A stretch of 64,000 bases of DNA from Streptomyces sp. NBC_01224. GTDB taxonomy: Bacteria > Actinomycetota > Actinomycetes > Streptomycetales > Streptomycetaceae. Location of the stretch: positions 1,860,001 to 1,924,000 of the forward strand of contig NZ_CP108529.1 in assembly GCF_036002945.1 (NCBI RefSeq). Reading direction: 5' to 3'. The position numbers and the translations under genes are program-made. Positions 51,089 through 59,404 of this stretch are shown in pieces. Within the stretch, counting starts at the first letter, position 1; each line of letters starts with the position of its first letter. The notes beneath the pieces are model-generated. The model searched no databases and had not been told where the DNA came from. It was given only the letters and a program-made list of their open reading frames with translations.

Positions 51089-51820
51089 ATGTCCGGTGCG
51101 AGGCCCGGCAGGCAGCTGCTCCGGCAGGAAGTCGTCGAGGGCATCAAGCGCTACATCCTCGAAAAGCGGCTCCGCCCCGGGGACTCGCTGCCCACCGAGC
51201 CCGCCCTGTGCGAGGCGCTCGGCGCCAGCCGGTCGAGCGTCCGCGAGGCAGTCAAGATCCTCAACGCGCTGGACATCGTGGAGGTGCGCCACGGGCACGG
51301 CACATACGTGGGCAGGCTGAGCCTGTCGGCCCTGGTGGAGAGCCTGACCTTCCGCGGACTGCTCTCCCCCGACGACGACTTCCAGGTGATGGCCGATCTC
51401 GTCGACGTACGTGAGCTCTTCGAGCGCGGGATGGCCGACCGGATCGTCTCGCTGCTCAGCGAGGACCAGCTCGACGCGCTGGACGGCCTGATCGCCACCA
51501 TGCGCGAGACCGGCGTCCAGGACGGGCACGGTTTCGTGGAGGCGGACCGGGCGTTCCACGCGCTGCTGGTGGCGCCGCTCGGCAACGAACTGATCGGCCA
51601 GCTCTCGATGGCCTTCTGGGACGTGTACACGATCGTCGCGCCGCATCTCGACGGATTCACACACGCCGACGAGATGGAGACGATCGCGGCGCACCAGAAC
51701 ATCGTGGACGCCGCGCGGGCCGGGGACATCGCCGGTTTCACCAAGGCGCTGAGCGAGCACTACGCCCCGGTCAGGCGTCGGATCTCCGAGGCCCGCGCCC
51801 GCGACAACGCCCGGGGCTGA
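51089..51820 (+). CDS. GntR-family (FCD) regulator 1, likely sialic acid repressor
   Basis: A 243-residue regulator. Winged helix: LRQEVVEGIKRYILEKRLRP, then LGASRSSVREAVKILNALDI and RHGHGTYVG. The FCD domain has EADRAFHALLVAPLGNE and ETIAAHQNIVDAARAG, a typical metal/ligand set. It is a paralogue of the regulator at 58553-59272 (both have VG-LSLS after the wing). The ATG at 51089 after GGTGGGGA was chosen over an upstream in-frame ATG inside the operator region. Divergent from the importer operon it most likely controls. Confidence 0.85.
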   Translation: MSGARPGRQLLRQEVVEGIKRYILEKRLRPGDSLPTEPALCEALGASRSSVREAVKILNALDIVEVRHGHGTYVGRLSLSALVESLTFRGLLSPDDDFQVMADLVDVRELFERGMADRIVSLLSEDQLDALDGLIATMRETGVQDGHGFVEADRAFHALLVAPLGNELIGQLSMAFWDVYTIVAPHLDGFTHADEMETIAAHQNIVDAARAGDIAGFTKALSEHYAPVRRRISEARARDNARG

Positions 51821-51854
51821 CCCTCTCCCCCCGCCCTTCCAGGGGGACGGAGCC

Positions 51855-51891
51855 GGGCCCTGCCGGGACAGATCGCGGTCCGGCGGGGCCC
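51855..51891 (+). terminator. Terminator after GntR regulator 1
   Basis: GGGCCCTGCCGG at 51855-51866 pairs with CCGGCGGGGCCC at 51880-51891 with one G-T type mismatch, 34 bases after the stop. Confidence 0.55.
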
Positions 51892-51935
51892 TTGACGGCC
51901 ACCGCGAGCGGTGCCTAGGGTCCGTGTGCCGATAA

Positions 51936-51960
51936 GACATCTGACGTCTTCTGTCTTGAT
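51936..51960 (+). promoter_or_regulatory. NanR-type operator candidate, site 2
   Basis: GACATCTGACGTCT followed by TCTGT and CTTGAT: the same 25-base layout as sites 1 and 3. It lies 43 bases before the esterase ATG. Confidence 0.65.
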
Positions 51961-52003
51961 GCCCGGCGGTCATCACCCCGGTTCGACCCAGGAGGGCACC
52001 TCC

Positions 52004-53017
52004 ATGCCGTTGACGGACCTCTCGCTCGCGGACTGCCGCGATTTCCGGCCCGAACTGCCGGTTCCAGCCGGCTTCGACACCTTCTGGTCGAGCACGCTGA
52101 GCGGGGCTCACGCCGCCGACAACCGGGGCTCGGCGCAGAAACCGGTGTTCGCGCCGGTGGACACCGGGCTCACCCAAATCCATACGTACGATGTGACATT
52201 GCCCGGCTTCGCCGGACGGCCGGTCCACGGCTGGCTGCACCTGCCGGCCGGGGCCACCGAACCGCTCGGCTGTGTCGTCGAGTTCCTCGGGTACGGACGC
52301 GGGCGCGGCCTCGCCCACGAGAACCTGCTCTGGGCGTCCGCCGGTCACGCACACCTGATCATGGACACCCGCGGTCAGGGCTGGTCGGCCGCGGAGGGCT
52401 CCACCGCCGATACGGACGCCGGTGCGGCAGGCACCGTCCCCGGCTTCGTCACGCGCGGCATCGAAAGCCCTGAAACGTACTACTACCGACGGGTGTTCAC
52501 CGACGCGGTACGCTGCGTCGAGGCGATGCGCGCCCATCCCGAGGTCGATCCGGACCGGATCGTCGTCACCGGGTTCAGCCAGGGCGGCGGCATCGCACTG
52601 GCGGTGTCGGGACTCGTGCCGGGGCTGGCCGGGGTGATGCCGGACGTGCCGTTCCTCTGCAACTTCCGGCGGGCCGCGGAGATTTCGGGCCACCCGCCGT
52701 ACGCCGAGATCGCCGAGTATCTGAAGCTCCACCGCGACCGCACCGAGACGGTGTTCACCACCCTGTCGCACTTCGATGCCGCGCTGCTCGCCACCCGCGC
52801 CACCGCTCCCGCGCTGTTCTCGATCGCGATGATGGACGAGATCTGCCCGCCCTCCACCTGCTTCACGGCCTACAACCACTACGCGGGGCCCAAGGACGTA
52901 CGCGTCTACGAGTTCAACGGACACGAGGGCGGCGCGGCGTATCAGCAGCGGGAGCAACTGGCCTGGGTGCACTCCCTGTTCGCAGGCCCGCCGTCGGGGC
53001 GGGCCGGACGCTCCTGA
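52004..53017 (+). CDS. CE7-family acetyl esterase (acetylxylan esterase/cephalosporin C deacetylase type)
   Basis: A 337-residue alpha/beta hydrolase with the nucleophile in VTGFSQGGGIALAVSGLV, acid Asp in IAMMDEICPPST and His in FNGHEGGAAYQQ; RGQGWS near residue 125 is also typical of CE7. No signal peptide, so cytoplasmic. It follows the GntR gene and carries the shared 25-base operator. In this context it may remove acetyl groups from O-acetylated sialic acids after uptake; this is an inference, as CE7 enzymes are usually described on sugars and cephalosporins. ATG after AGGAGGG. Confidence 0.82.
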   Translation: MPLTDLSLADCRDFRPELPVPAGFDTFWSSTLSGAHAADNRGSAQKPVFAPVDTGLTQIHTYDVTLPGFAGRPVHGWLHLPAGATEPLGCVVEFLGYGRGRGLAHENLLWASAGHAHLIMDTRGQGWSAAEGSTADTDAGAAGTVPGFVTRGIESPETYYYRRVFTDAVRCVEAMRAHPEVDPDRIVVTGFSQGGGIALAVSGLVPGLAGVMPDVPFLCNFRRAAEISGHPPYAEIAEYLKLHRDRTETVFTTLSHFDAALLATRATAPALFSIAMMDEICPPSTCFTAYNHYAGPKDVRVYEFNGHEGGAAYQQREQLAWVHSLFAGPPSGRAGRS

Positions 53018-53223
53018 CCGGGGGCACCTCCCGTGCGCAGACGATCCGTGCACTGCGGGTCTTGGACATCAGCAGCCGGGTCTGCTCGCCGCGCGTCCCG
53101 TAGCGCCGCACCGGCTGTTCCCCGCGCCCCGCCGACGGCGGCCCCTTCCCGTTCCCCGCGGGACGTTCCCCGAGTCTCCACCCTTCCGAGAAGCACCACC
53201 CCTTCCGAGAAGCGAGATCGTCC

Positions 53224-54663
53224 ATGCAGCGAAAAGTCTCCGTCGCCCTGCTCAGCGCCGCCATGCTGGTGGCCACCGCGGCCGGCACCGCCCATGGTGC
53301 CGCTCCCGCCCCCGGTGAACCGACCTTCCAGGATCTGACCGCCGACGGGGTGGGGTCGCCCCACTACCGCATCCCGGCGCTCACCACTTCCGGCAAGGGC
53401 ACGGTCCTCGCGGCCTACGACGCCCGCCCCACCCTCGGTGACCTGCCGAGCAACATCTCCATCATGCTGCGCCGCAGCACGGACGGCGGTGTGACCTGGC
53501 AGCCGCAGCAGGTGGTCCGCAAGGATGCCGCTCCCCAGGGCTACGGCGACCCGAGCCTGCTCGTCGACCGCACCACCGGCCGGATCTTCCTCTTCTACGC
53601 GGCCTCGGTGAACCAGGGCTTCTTCGGCTCGGGCACCGGCAACGACGAGAACGACCCGAACGTCCTCCAGGCCGACTACAGCTACTCCGACGACGACGGG
53701 CTGACCTGGACCCATCGCCGTATCACCGAGCAGATCAAGAACCCTGCCTGGGCGGGCATGTTCGCGGCCTCCGGTGAGGGCATCCAGGTGCGGCAGGGCG
53801 CGTACAGGGGCCGGCTGATCCAGCAGTACGCCGTCCGCATCAACGGCACCAACTACGCGGCCGGCGCCTACAGCGACGACCACGGCGAGACCTGGAAGAT
53901 GGGCAACCCGGTCGGTCCTGGTGGCGACGAGAACAAGACCGTCGAACTGTCCGACGGCCGGATCATGCTCAACAACCGTTCCAAGCCGTACCGGACGATC
54001 GCTTACTCCACCGACGGCGGGGTCAACTACACCCCGTTCACCCAGGACACCCAGCTGACCGACCCCGCCAACAACGCATCGGTGATGCGCTACAACGCCG
54101 ACGCCCCTGCGTCGGACCCGCAGTCGTCCTGGCTGCTGTTCAGCAACACGGAGGACGCCTCGGCCCGGCGCAACCTCACGGTGAAGATGTCCTGCGACAA
54201 CGGGAGGACCTGGCCGATCAGGAAGGTCGTCGACCCGGGCGCGGCGGCCTACTCGACGCTCACCCGGCTGCCCGACGGGCGCCTCGGACTGCTCTACGAG
54301 CGGGCCGACTACCAGCACATCACCTACGCGTCGTTCGATCTGAAGTGGCTGGGCGGCACCTGCGCGGACATCACGATCACCCCGCCCACGAACCTGAAGG
54401 CGGGAGCGGACGCGAAGATCACGGTCCGCGTCGTCAACCGGATGGATGTGCGGCGCGGGCCGGGAACGGTCGGTCTGACCGTGCCGGCCGGCTGGACGGC
54501 GAAGCAGGTGACCGTCCCCGCGTTGAACCCGGGCCAGGGCGCGAACGTCAAGGTTCCGGTCACCGTGGCGGCCGGGGCGTCGGGCAACGCCGCACTCACC
54601 GCGACGTACCGCACGGGCGGGCTGCAGGCCTCCGGCAGCGGGACGGCGGCCGTGACCCCGTAA
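53224..54663 (+). CDS. Secreted GH33 sialidase with C-terminal NEW3-like domain
   Basis: A 479-residue precursor. The signal peptide ends near AHGA. The six-bladed propeller has the YRIP motif with catalytic Arg near residue 49, Asp boxes STDGGVTW, SDDDGLTW, SDDHGETW and STDGGVNY, the nucleophile Tyr/Glu pair region (AAYSTLTRLPDGRLGLLYER) and a catalytic Asp near 67-71. A NEW3-type beta-sandwich follows from about residue 385. It frees terminal sialic acid from glycans outside the cell, supplying the importer and NanT. No copy of the 25-base operator is obvious upstream. Confidence 0.92.
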   Translation: MQRKVSVALLSAAMLVATAAGTAHGAAPAPGEPTFQDLTADGVGSPHYRIPALTTSGKGTVLAAYDARPTLGDLPSNISIMLRRSTDGGVTWQPQQVVRKDAAPQGYGDPSLLVDRTTGRIFLFYAASVNQGFFGSGTGNDENDPNVLQADYSYSDDDGLTWTHRRITEQIKNPAWAGMFAASGEGIQVRQGAYRGRLIQQYAVRINGTNYAAGAYSDDHGETWKMGNPVGPGGDENKTVELSDGRIMLNNRSKPYRTIAYSTDGGVNYTPFTQDTQLTDPANNASVMRYNADAPASDPQSSWLLFSNTEDASARRNLTVKMSCDNGRTWPIRKVVDPGAAAYSTLTRLPDGRLGLLYERADYQHITYASFDLKWLGGTCADITITPPTNLKAGADAKITVRVVNRMDVRRGPGTVGLTVPAGWTAKQVTVPALNPGQGANVKVPVTVAAGASGNAALTATYRTGGLQASGSGTAAVTP

Positions 54664-54773
54664 CACCCTGACGGACCCTCCGGGAGGTGTGCGCGTCATC
54701 GTCCCGCCCGTGCCCGGGTGCGACGATGAGGGCGTTCAGCACCTCCCGGAGCGTCAGAACAGGCGGTAGCAAG

Positions 54774-55958
54774 GTGACAGTGACGGGTTTACGCATCGGG
54801 GTGGTCGGCGGCAGTATCGCCGGCTGCGCCATGGCGATCGCCGGAAGCCGAGCCGGGGCGGAGGTCACCGTCCACGAGCGCAGCAGCGGCGAGCTTCAGG
54901 ACCGGGGGTTCGGCATCGTCATCCCGCCGCCGCTGCATCAGGAGCTGGTCGCGGGCGGGTACCTGGGCGCGGACATGCCCACGACGCCGGTCGCCACCCG
55001 CATCTGGCTCGCGCGGGCTCCGGGGCGGCACTCGGCGCGTGAGCTGGCCCGGCAGGCGAGCCCGGTGACGCCGTGCAACTGGGGCCTGTTGTGGCGGGCG
55101 TTGCGCTCGAACATCGGGGAGAGCGCGTACCACCGCGGGCTGCCCGTCGGCTCCGTCGGCCGTACGCGCTCCGGCCACGCCCTGATCCGCACCGCGGACC
55201 GGGAGCAGGAATTCGACATCGTCGTCGGGGCCGACGGGCACCGGTCCGTCACCCGCGAGCTGATCGCACCCGAGGTATGTCCTGCTCCCGCCGGATACCT
55301 GGTGTGGCGGGGCACGATTCCGCTGAGCGCGCTCCGCGACCATCCCAAGCAGCTGGAGCTGCTGAAGACCGCATGGATCACGCTGGGATTTCCGGGCGGG
55401 CACGGTGTGTTCTACCTGATTCCGGGTGCGCTTCCGGGATCGCGTCTGCTGGCATACGCCATCTACGCATATCCCCCGGCTTCGGCCTCGGAAGTCCCGG
55501 TCTCCACCGCGTATGTGCGGAACATCGCCGATGAGCACTTCCCGGCGGAGTGGGCCGATGTCGTCGCCCGGGGAGAGCACACCTCCCAGGCGCTCCATCC
55601 GGTTGCCGACTTCGTCGTGCCCCGGGCGGCCGAACCACCGTTCCTGCTGGCGGGCGACGCGGCGAGCGTCACCAGGCCGCACACCGCCAGCGGCGCGGTC
55701 AAGGCGCTCCAGGACGCGCTGTGTCTGGAGCGGGCACTGCGCGAATCCCCCTCGGCAGCCGCGGCATTACGCCGGTACGCGGCCGAGCGCACCGCCGAAG
55801 GGGCCCGCCTGGTCGGGCTGGGACGCAGGCTGGGGCGTGCACTGGTCGAGAACACGCCCGACTGGCCGACGATGGGGCCCGCCGATGTGAACGCCTGGAG
55901 CCGTGCCACGTTGAACGGCGCCAGAAGTTATCTGTACGACGGCGTTCATCAGCGCTGA
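54774..55958 (+). CDS. FAD-dependent monooxygenase
   Basis: A 394-residue flavoprotein of the PHBH/UbiH type: GVVGGSIAGCAMAIAGSRAG near residue 8, the second nucleotide motif VVGADGHRSVTRELI near 150, and PFLLAGDAASVTRPHTASGA near 290. The substrate is unknown. It has no obvious link to sialic acid. GTG start was chosen at 54774 after AGGCGG; a second GTG lies 6 bases later. It stands alone between the sialidase and a convergent ABC exporter. Confidence 0.8.
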   Translation: MTVTGLRIGVVGGSIAGCAMAIAGSRAGAEVTVHERSSGELQDRGFGIVIPPPLHQELVAGGYLGADMPTTPVATRIWLARAPGRHSARELARQASPVTPCNWGLLWRALRSNIGESAYHRGLPVGSVGRTRSGHALIRTADREQEFDIVVGADGHRSVTRELIAPEVCPAPAGYLVWRGTIPLSALRDHPKQLELLKTAWITLGFPGGHGVFYLIPGALPGSRLLAYAIYAYPPASASEVPVSTAYVRNIADEHFPAEWADVVARGEHTSQALHPVADFVVPRAAEPPFLLAGDAASVTRPHTASGAVKALQDALCLERALRESPSAAAALRRYAAERTAEGARLVGLGRRLGRALVENTPDWPTMGPADVNAWSRATLNGARSYLYDGVHQR

Positions 55959-55978
55959 CGGGCCCGTCACCGCGCGGC

Positions 55979-56671
55979 TCAGCGGCCGGACAGCCCGGCC
56001 GAAGCTCCGGTGGCGCTCAGTTCAGCCATGTCCACGACCCGGTCGGCCGCCGCGGCCACGGCGGGGTCGTGCGTGGCGACGACCGTCACACAGCCGTCCC
56101 GGCGGGTGCGCTCGGCGAGCAGTTCGGCCAGTTCGCCGGCCTGCGAACGGTCGACGGCCGCGGTCGGTTCGTCGACCAGCAGGAGTTTCGGAGAGAGGAA
56201 GAGCGCACGGGCCAGTGCGACGCGCTGGCGTTCGCCGCCGGAGAGCTGTTCGGGGCGGTGGCGCAGGCGGTGGCCGAGGCCCACTCCGGTCAGGGCCTCT
56301 TCGGCGCGGGAACGGTGCGTGCGGGGCCGTTCGCCGCTGATGTACGCGGCGGCCAGGAGCTGCTCGACGGCTGCCAGTCCGGAGAGCAGATTGCCGCTCT
56401 GGAACATGTAGCCGATGCGTTCCCGGCGCACTCTGGCGCACTGGGCGTCGGAGAGTCCGGCGAGGTCCTCGCCGTCCAGCAGGACCTGGCCGGCCGTGGG
56501 GCGCAGCAGCGCGCCCGCGACGGCGAGCAGCGTGGATTTGCCGGAGCCCGACGGGCCGACGAGGGCGGTCATACGGCCCGGTTCGAAGGTGATGTCGAGG
56601 CCGTCGAGAACGGTGGTACGGGCGTCGGCGCGGCCGAACGTGACGGTGATGCCGGTCAGTTCGAGGCTCAT
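55979..56671 (-). CDS. MacB/LolD-type ABC exporter ATPase
   Basis: A 230-residue ATPase: Walker A ALVGPSGSGKSTLLAVAGAL near residue 38, signature LSGGERQRVALARALF near 142, Walker B LLLVDEPTAAVD near 163. Its start overlaps the permease gene stop by 4 bases (ATGA). With the permease it forms a MacB/FtsX-type transporter, commonly for drugs, peptides or lipids. Confidence 0.88.
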   Translation of the reverse strand: MSLELTGITVTFGRADARTTVLDGLDITFEPGRMTALVGPSGSGKSTLLAVAGALLRPTAGQVLLDGEDLAGLSDAQCARVRRERIGYMFQSGNLLSGLAAVEQLLAAAYISGERPRTHRSRAEEALTGVGLGHRLRHRPEQLSGGERQRVALARALFLSPKLLLVDEPTAAVDRSQAGELAELLAERTRRDGCVTVVATHDPAVAAAADRVVDMAELSATGASAGLSGR

Positions 56672-57789
56672 CGGTTGGCTCCCAGCATGGTCAGCGGGTC
56701 GGCTTGGGTGACCCGGCGCAGGGTCAGGGCGGTGCCCGCGAGGCCGACGGCCGCAACGGTGCACATGGTGCCGGCGAGGGTGGTGGCGGGCAGGCTGAAC
56801 GGCACTTGTTCACCGACCAGCAGCCCGACGGCTCCGGCCAGTACGGCGCCGGCGGCGGTGCCGAGTACGACGACGAGGGCCGCCTGGAGCACGGTGTGGG
56901 CGAGCAGGCGACGCCGTGATGCGCCCAGTGCGCGCAGCAGGGCCAGTTCCGGCTGTCGCTGTACGGTCCATACGGCGAAGAAGGCTCCGACCACCAGGGG
57001 CGTGATCAGGTAGAGGAAGACCTGGATCGAGTTCATGGTGACGCGTTCGCCGGTGTAGCCGGGGGCCGCCTCGTACGCCTTCTCCTTGGTGAGGGTGGTG
57101 GTGGAGTGCCGCTTGTCGAGGTCGGCGGTCGATGCCTTGGCCGGGGTGCGCAGGGCCAGGGCGTTGAACTGGTCGGGGATCGCGGTGGCAGCGGAGGCCG
57201 GGGAGCCCGGAGCGCTGAAGCGGATGCGCTGCCAGGTCTGCAACGGGACGTAGGCGGCTGGGACATGGCCGTAACTGGAGCGTTCGGTCAGCCCGATGAC
57301 ATGCAGCTCGATACCGAGCCGGTCGATGACCAGGGTGTCGCCGATCCTTACGCCCTCGTCGGCGAGTTCGGCGGACATCACGATGCTGTCCGCGGACGCG
57401 TCCGCGAGGTCGCCGCCCTGGGTGACGGAGGGGCTGAGGAAGGAGTCGGGCTCGACTCCGAAGGCCGCGAGGTCGACCTCGGCGCCCCGGTCCGTCGTAC
57501 CGCGGGTGATGGAGACACCCAGCGGTGTCATGTCGGTGCCCGCGTCCTTGCGCCAGGCAGCGGCGGTCCTTTCGTCCAGGAGGCTGCGGGCGAACTGGTC
57601 GGACCGGGCGTCCGAGGAGAAGACCAACTGCGCGGCCGGGAGGCGGCGCAGCGCGGAAATGGTGTCGTCACCCAGACCGGTGGTGAAGCCGGAGACGATG
57701 CCGACGAGTGCGGCGACGAGCACCACGACGGAGCCCATGAGCAGAAAGCGCCCTCGGGCGGCGCGCAGCTCCAGCAGAGCGAGGAACAC
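56668..57789 (-). CDS. FtsX/MacB-type ABC permease
   Basis: A 373-residue permease: one N-terminal membrane segment (FLLMGSVVVLVAALVGIVSG), a large extracellular domain, then three C-terminal segments (FLYLITPLVVGAFFAVW, LQAALVVVLGTAAGAVLAGA, MCTVAAVGLAGTALTLR). GTG start. It shares a 115-base divergent region with a TetR gene, including the ATGTTAG/CTAACAT palindrome, so it is probably TetR-repressed. Confidence 0.85.
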   Translation of the reverse strand: MFLALLELRAARGRFLLMGSVVVLVAALVGIVSGFTTGLGDDTISALRRLPAAQLVFSSDARSDQFARSLLDERTAAAWRKDAGTDMTPLGVSITRGTTDRGAEVDLAAFGVEPDSFLSPSVTQGGDLADASADSIVMSAELADEGVRIGDTLVIDRLGIELHVIGLTERSSYGHVPAAYVPLQTWQRIRFSAPGSPASAATAIPDQFNALALRTPAKASTADLDKRHSTTTLTKEKAYEAAPGYTGERVTMNSIQVFLYLITPLVVGAFFAVWTVQRQPELALLRALGASRRRLLAHTVLQAALVVVLGTAAGAVLAGAVGLLVGEQVPFSLPATTLAGTMCTVAAVGLAGTALTLRRVTQADPLTMLGANR

Positions 57790-57811
57790 GGCGGTTCCCT
57801 TCGATGGATCG

Positions 57812-57838
57812 ATGTTAGGGACAGTGCGTCGCTAACAT
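57812..57838. promoter_or_regulatory. TetR operator candidate
   Basis: ATGTTAG (57812-57818) and CTAACAT (57832-57838) are a perfect inverted repeat separated by 13 bases. It lies between the divergent permease and TetR genes. Confidence 0.6.
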
Positions 57839-57904
57839 AGATGATGGGGACGCAGCGTCCCCAAGTGGGGGTCGACGGCGAGCCGGGGCTTCTAGACTGG
57901 GCCC

Positions 57905-58495
57905 GTGCCCAAGATCAGAGCCGCCACGGTCGCCGAGCACCATGCCCAGCAGCGGCTGGCCCTGGTGCGGGCGGCGCGCGAACTGCTGGAGGACGGCGAC
58001 GCGGAGGCCGTGACCTTCACCGCGGTCGCCAGGGCCACGGGCCTCGCCCGCAACAGCGTCTACAAATACTTCCCCGGCCGCCCCGAACTCCTCGCCGCCG
58101 TCGTCGAGGACGCGATGCCGCGCTGGACGGACGCCATCCAGTCCGGCATGTCGGTGGCCGCTACGCCCGAGGAGAAGATCGCCGCCTATGTGTCGTCCCA
58201 GCTGGAGCTGGTGCGCAGCGGGGAGCACCGGATCGCCCAGGCGCTGGCCGGGGTCCGGGACGCGACAGTGGTACGGGAGAGCGCGGCGCGGGTCCACCGG
58301 GAGCTGCTCACCCCGTTGATCGGTGCGCTCACCGAGCTGGGCGAGGAGGACCCGCGGCGCACGGCACTGCTGCTGCAGGGGATCGTCAACGCCGCCACCA
58401 CGGCGATCGAGGCCGGCGACGACCATGCGGCAGTGACGGACCGGGCCGTACGGATGGCGGTCACCGCGATCACGGGAGCGGCCGCAGGACGGTGA
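57905..58495 (+). CDS. TetR/AcrR-family repressor
   Basis: A 196-residue regulator with an N-terminal TetR helix-turn-helix (VTFTAVARATGLARNSVYKY at about residues 38-57) and a helical C-terminal ligand domain. GTG start. It is divergent from the MacB-type exporter and is its likely repressor. Confidence 0.85.
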   Translation: MPKIRAATVAEHHAQQRLALVRAARELLEDGDAEAVTFTAVARATGLARNSVYKYFPGRPELLAAVVEDAMPRWTDAIQSGMSVAATPEEKIAAYVSSQLELVRSGEHRIAQALAGVRDATVVRESAARVHRELLTPLIGALTELGEEDPRRTALLLQGIVNAATTAIEAGDDHAAVTDRAVRMAVTAITGAAAGR

Positions 58496-58500
58496 CGGGG

Positions 58501-58533
58501 GCGGGTCGCGCGGCCGGCGGCCCCGCGACCCGC
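58501..58533. terminator. Terminator between tetR and gntR 2
   Basis: GCGGGTCGCG at 58501-58510 pairs with CGCGACCCGC at 58524-58533; the loop contains a further GGCC palindrome. It lies between convergent genes. Confidence 0.7.
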
Positions 58534-58552
58534 TGCCACCCGAGGCGCCGCG

Positions 58553-59272
58553 CTACGGGGCCGGTACCGGTTCGAGGCGGCCGCGGATGCCGTCGAAGTG
58601 GGTGCGCATGGCACGTACCGCGCGTTCGCCGTCGGCCGCCTCGATCGCCTCGACGATCTCGCGGTGCTGTGCACAGGTGGCCGCGGGGTCCTGATGGCCG
58701 TCGTCGAGGTCCTCGCGCACCCGGTCCATGGCCGCCCAGAATGCATCGAGAACCTCGCTGAGCAGGTGGTTGTCGAGCGAGGCGTACAGCGCGAGATGGA
58801 ACGCCCGGTCGGTGCCGCGCGCCACCCGGCCGCCGTCGCGGGCCTCGGCCTCCATCTTCGCGACGAGGCCGCGCAGCACTTCGACGTCCTCGTCGGGGAT
58901 ACCGGCCGTGACGGCGCCGACCAGACCCGCCTCCAGCGCCTCCCGCACCTTCATCAGCTCGAAGAGGCCCGGCTCGCCCCGCCGATGACGGACGGCGGCA
59001 CGGAAGGCGAGCCCCTCGGCGAACGGCGACAGGGAGAGCGATCCGACGAAGGTGCCGAAGCCGCGGCGGATCTCCACGACATTGACGGCCTGGAGCGCCT
59101 TGAGGGCTTCGCGCACCGACACCCGGCCGGCCCCGAAGAGCTCCATCAGTTCCGTCTCGGTGGGCAGTGCGTCGCCCGGGGCGAGTCTGCGTTCCAGGAT
59201 CAGTTCCTTGAGCCGACGCTCTATGTCCTGAGCCATGGTGGGGCGCGCCACAACGTCCTCCCGAGGTGCCAT
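58553..59272 (-). CDS. GntR-family (FCD) regulator 2, paralogue of regulator 1
   Basis: A 239-residue regulator. Winged helix: DIERRLKELILERRLAPGDA, then FGAGRVSVREALKALQAVNV and RRGFGTFVGSLSLSPFAEGL. The FCD domain has GTDRAFHLALYASLDNH and CAQHREIVEAIEAADG. It is divergent from the lyase 2-NanK-NanE-NanT operon with the 25-base operator between them. ATG at 59272 after AAGGGG; an internal ATG giving MAQDIERR is also possible. Confidence 0.85.
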   Translation of the reverse strand: MAPREDVVARPTMAQDIERRLKELILERRLAPGDALPTETELMELFGAGRVSVREALKALQAVNVVEIRRGFGTFVGSLSLSPFAEGLAFRAAVRHRRGEPGLFELMKVREALEAGLVGAVTAGIPDEDVEVLRGLVAKMEAEARDGGRVARGTDRAFHLALYASLDNHLLSEVLDAFWAAMDRVREDLDDGHQDPAATCAQHREIVEAIEAADGERAVRAMRTHFDGIRGRLEPVPAP

Positions 59273-59323
59273 TGCCCCTTGACCGGTCGCAGGAGCATCT
59301 GTTTAAGGTAAGGCCAGACATAG

Positions 59324-59348
59324 GACATCTTACGTCTCACGTCTTGAT
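59324..59348 (+). promoter_or_regulatory. NanR-type operator candidate, site 3
   Basis: GACATCTTACGTCT followed by CACGT and CTTGAT: same 25-base layout as sites 1 and 2, differing by few bases. It lies 56 bases before the lyase 2 ATG and 52 bases from the divergent gntR 2 start. Confidence 0.65.
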
Positions 59349-59404
59349 CCGTGCAGCCGCCTCGGGCCACGGATCGGCGCATCAACCGAGCTGGAGCCCT
59401 CACC

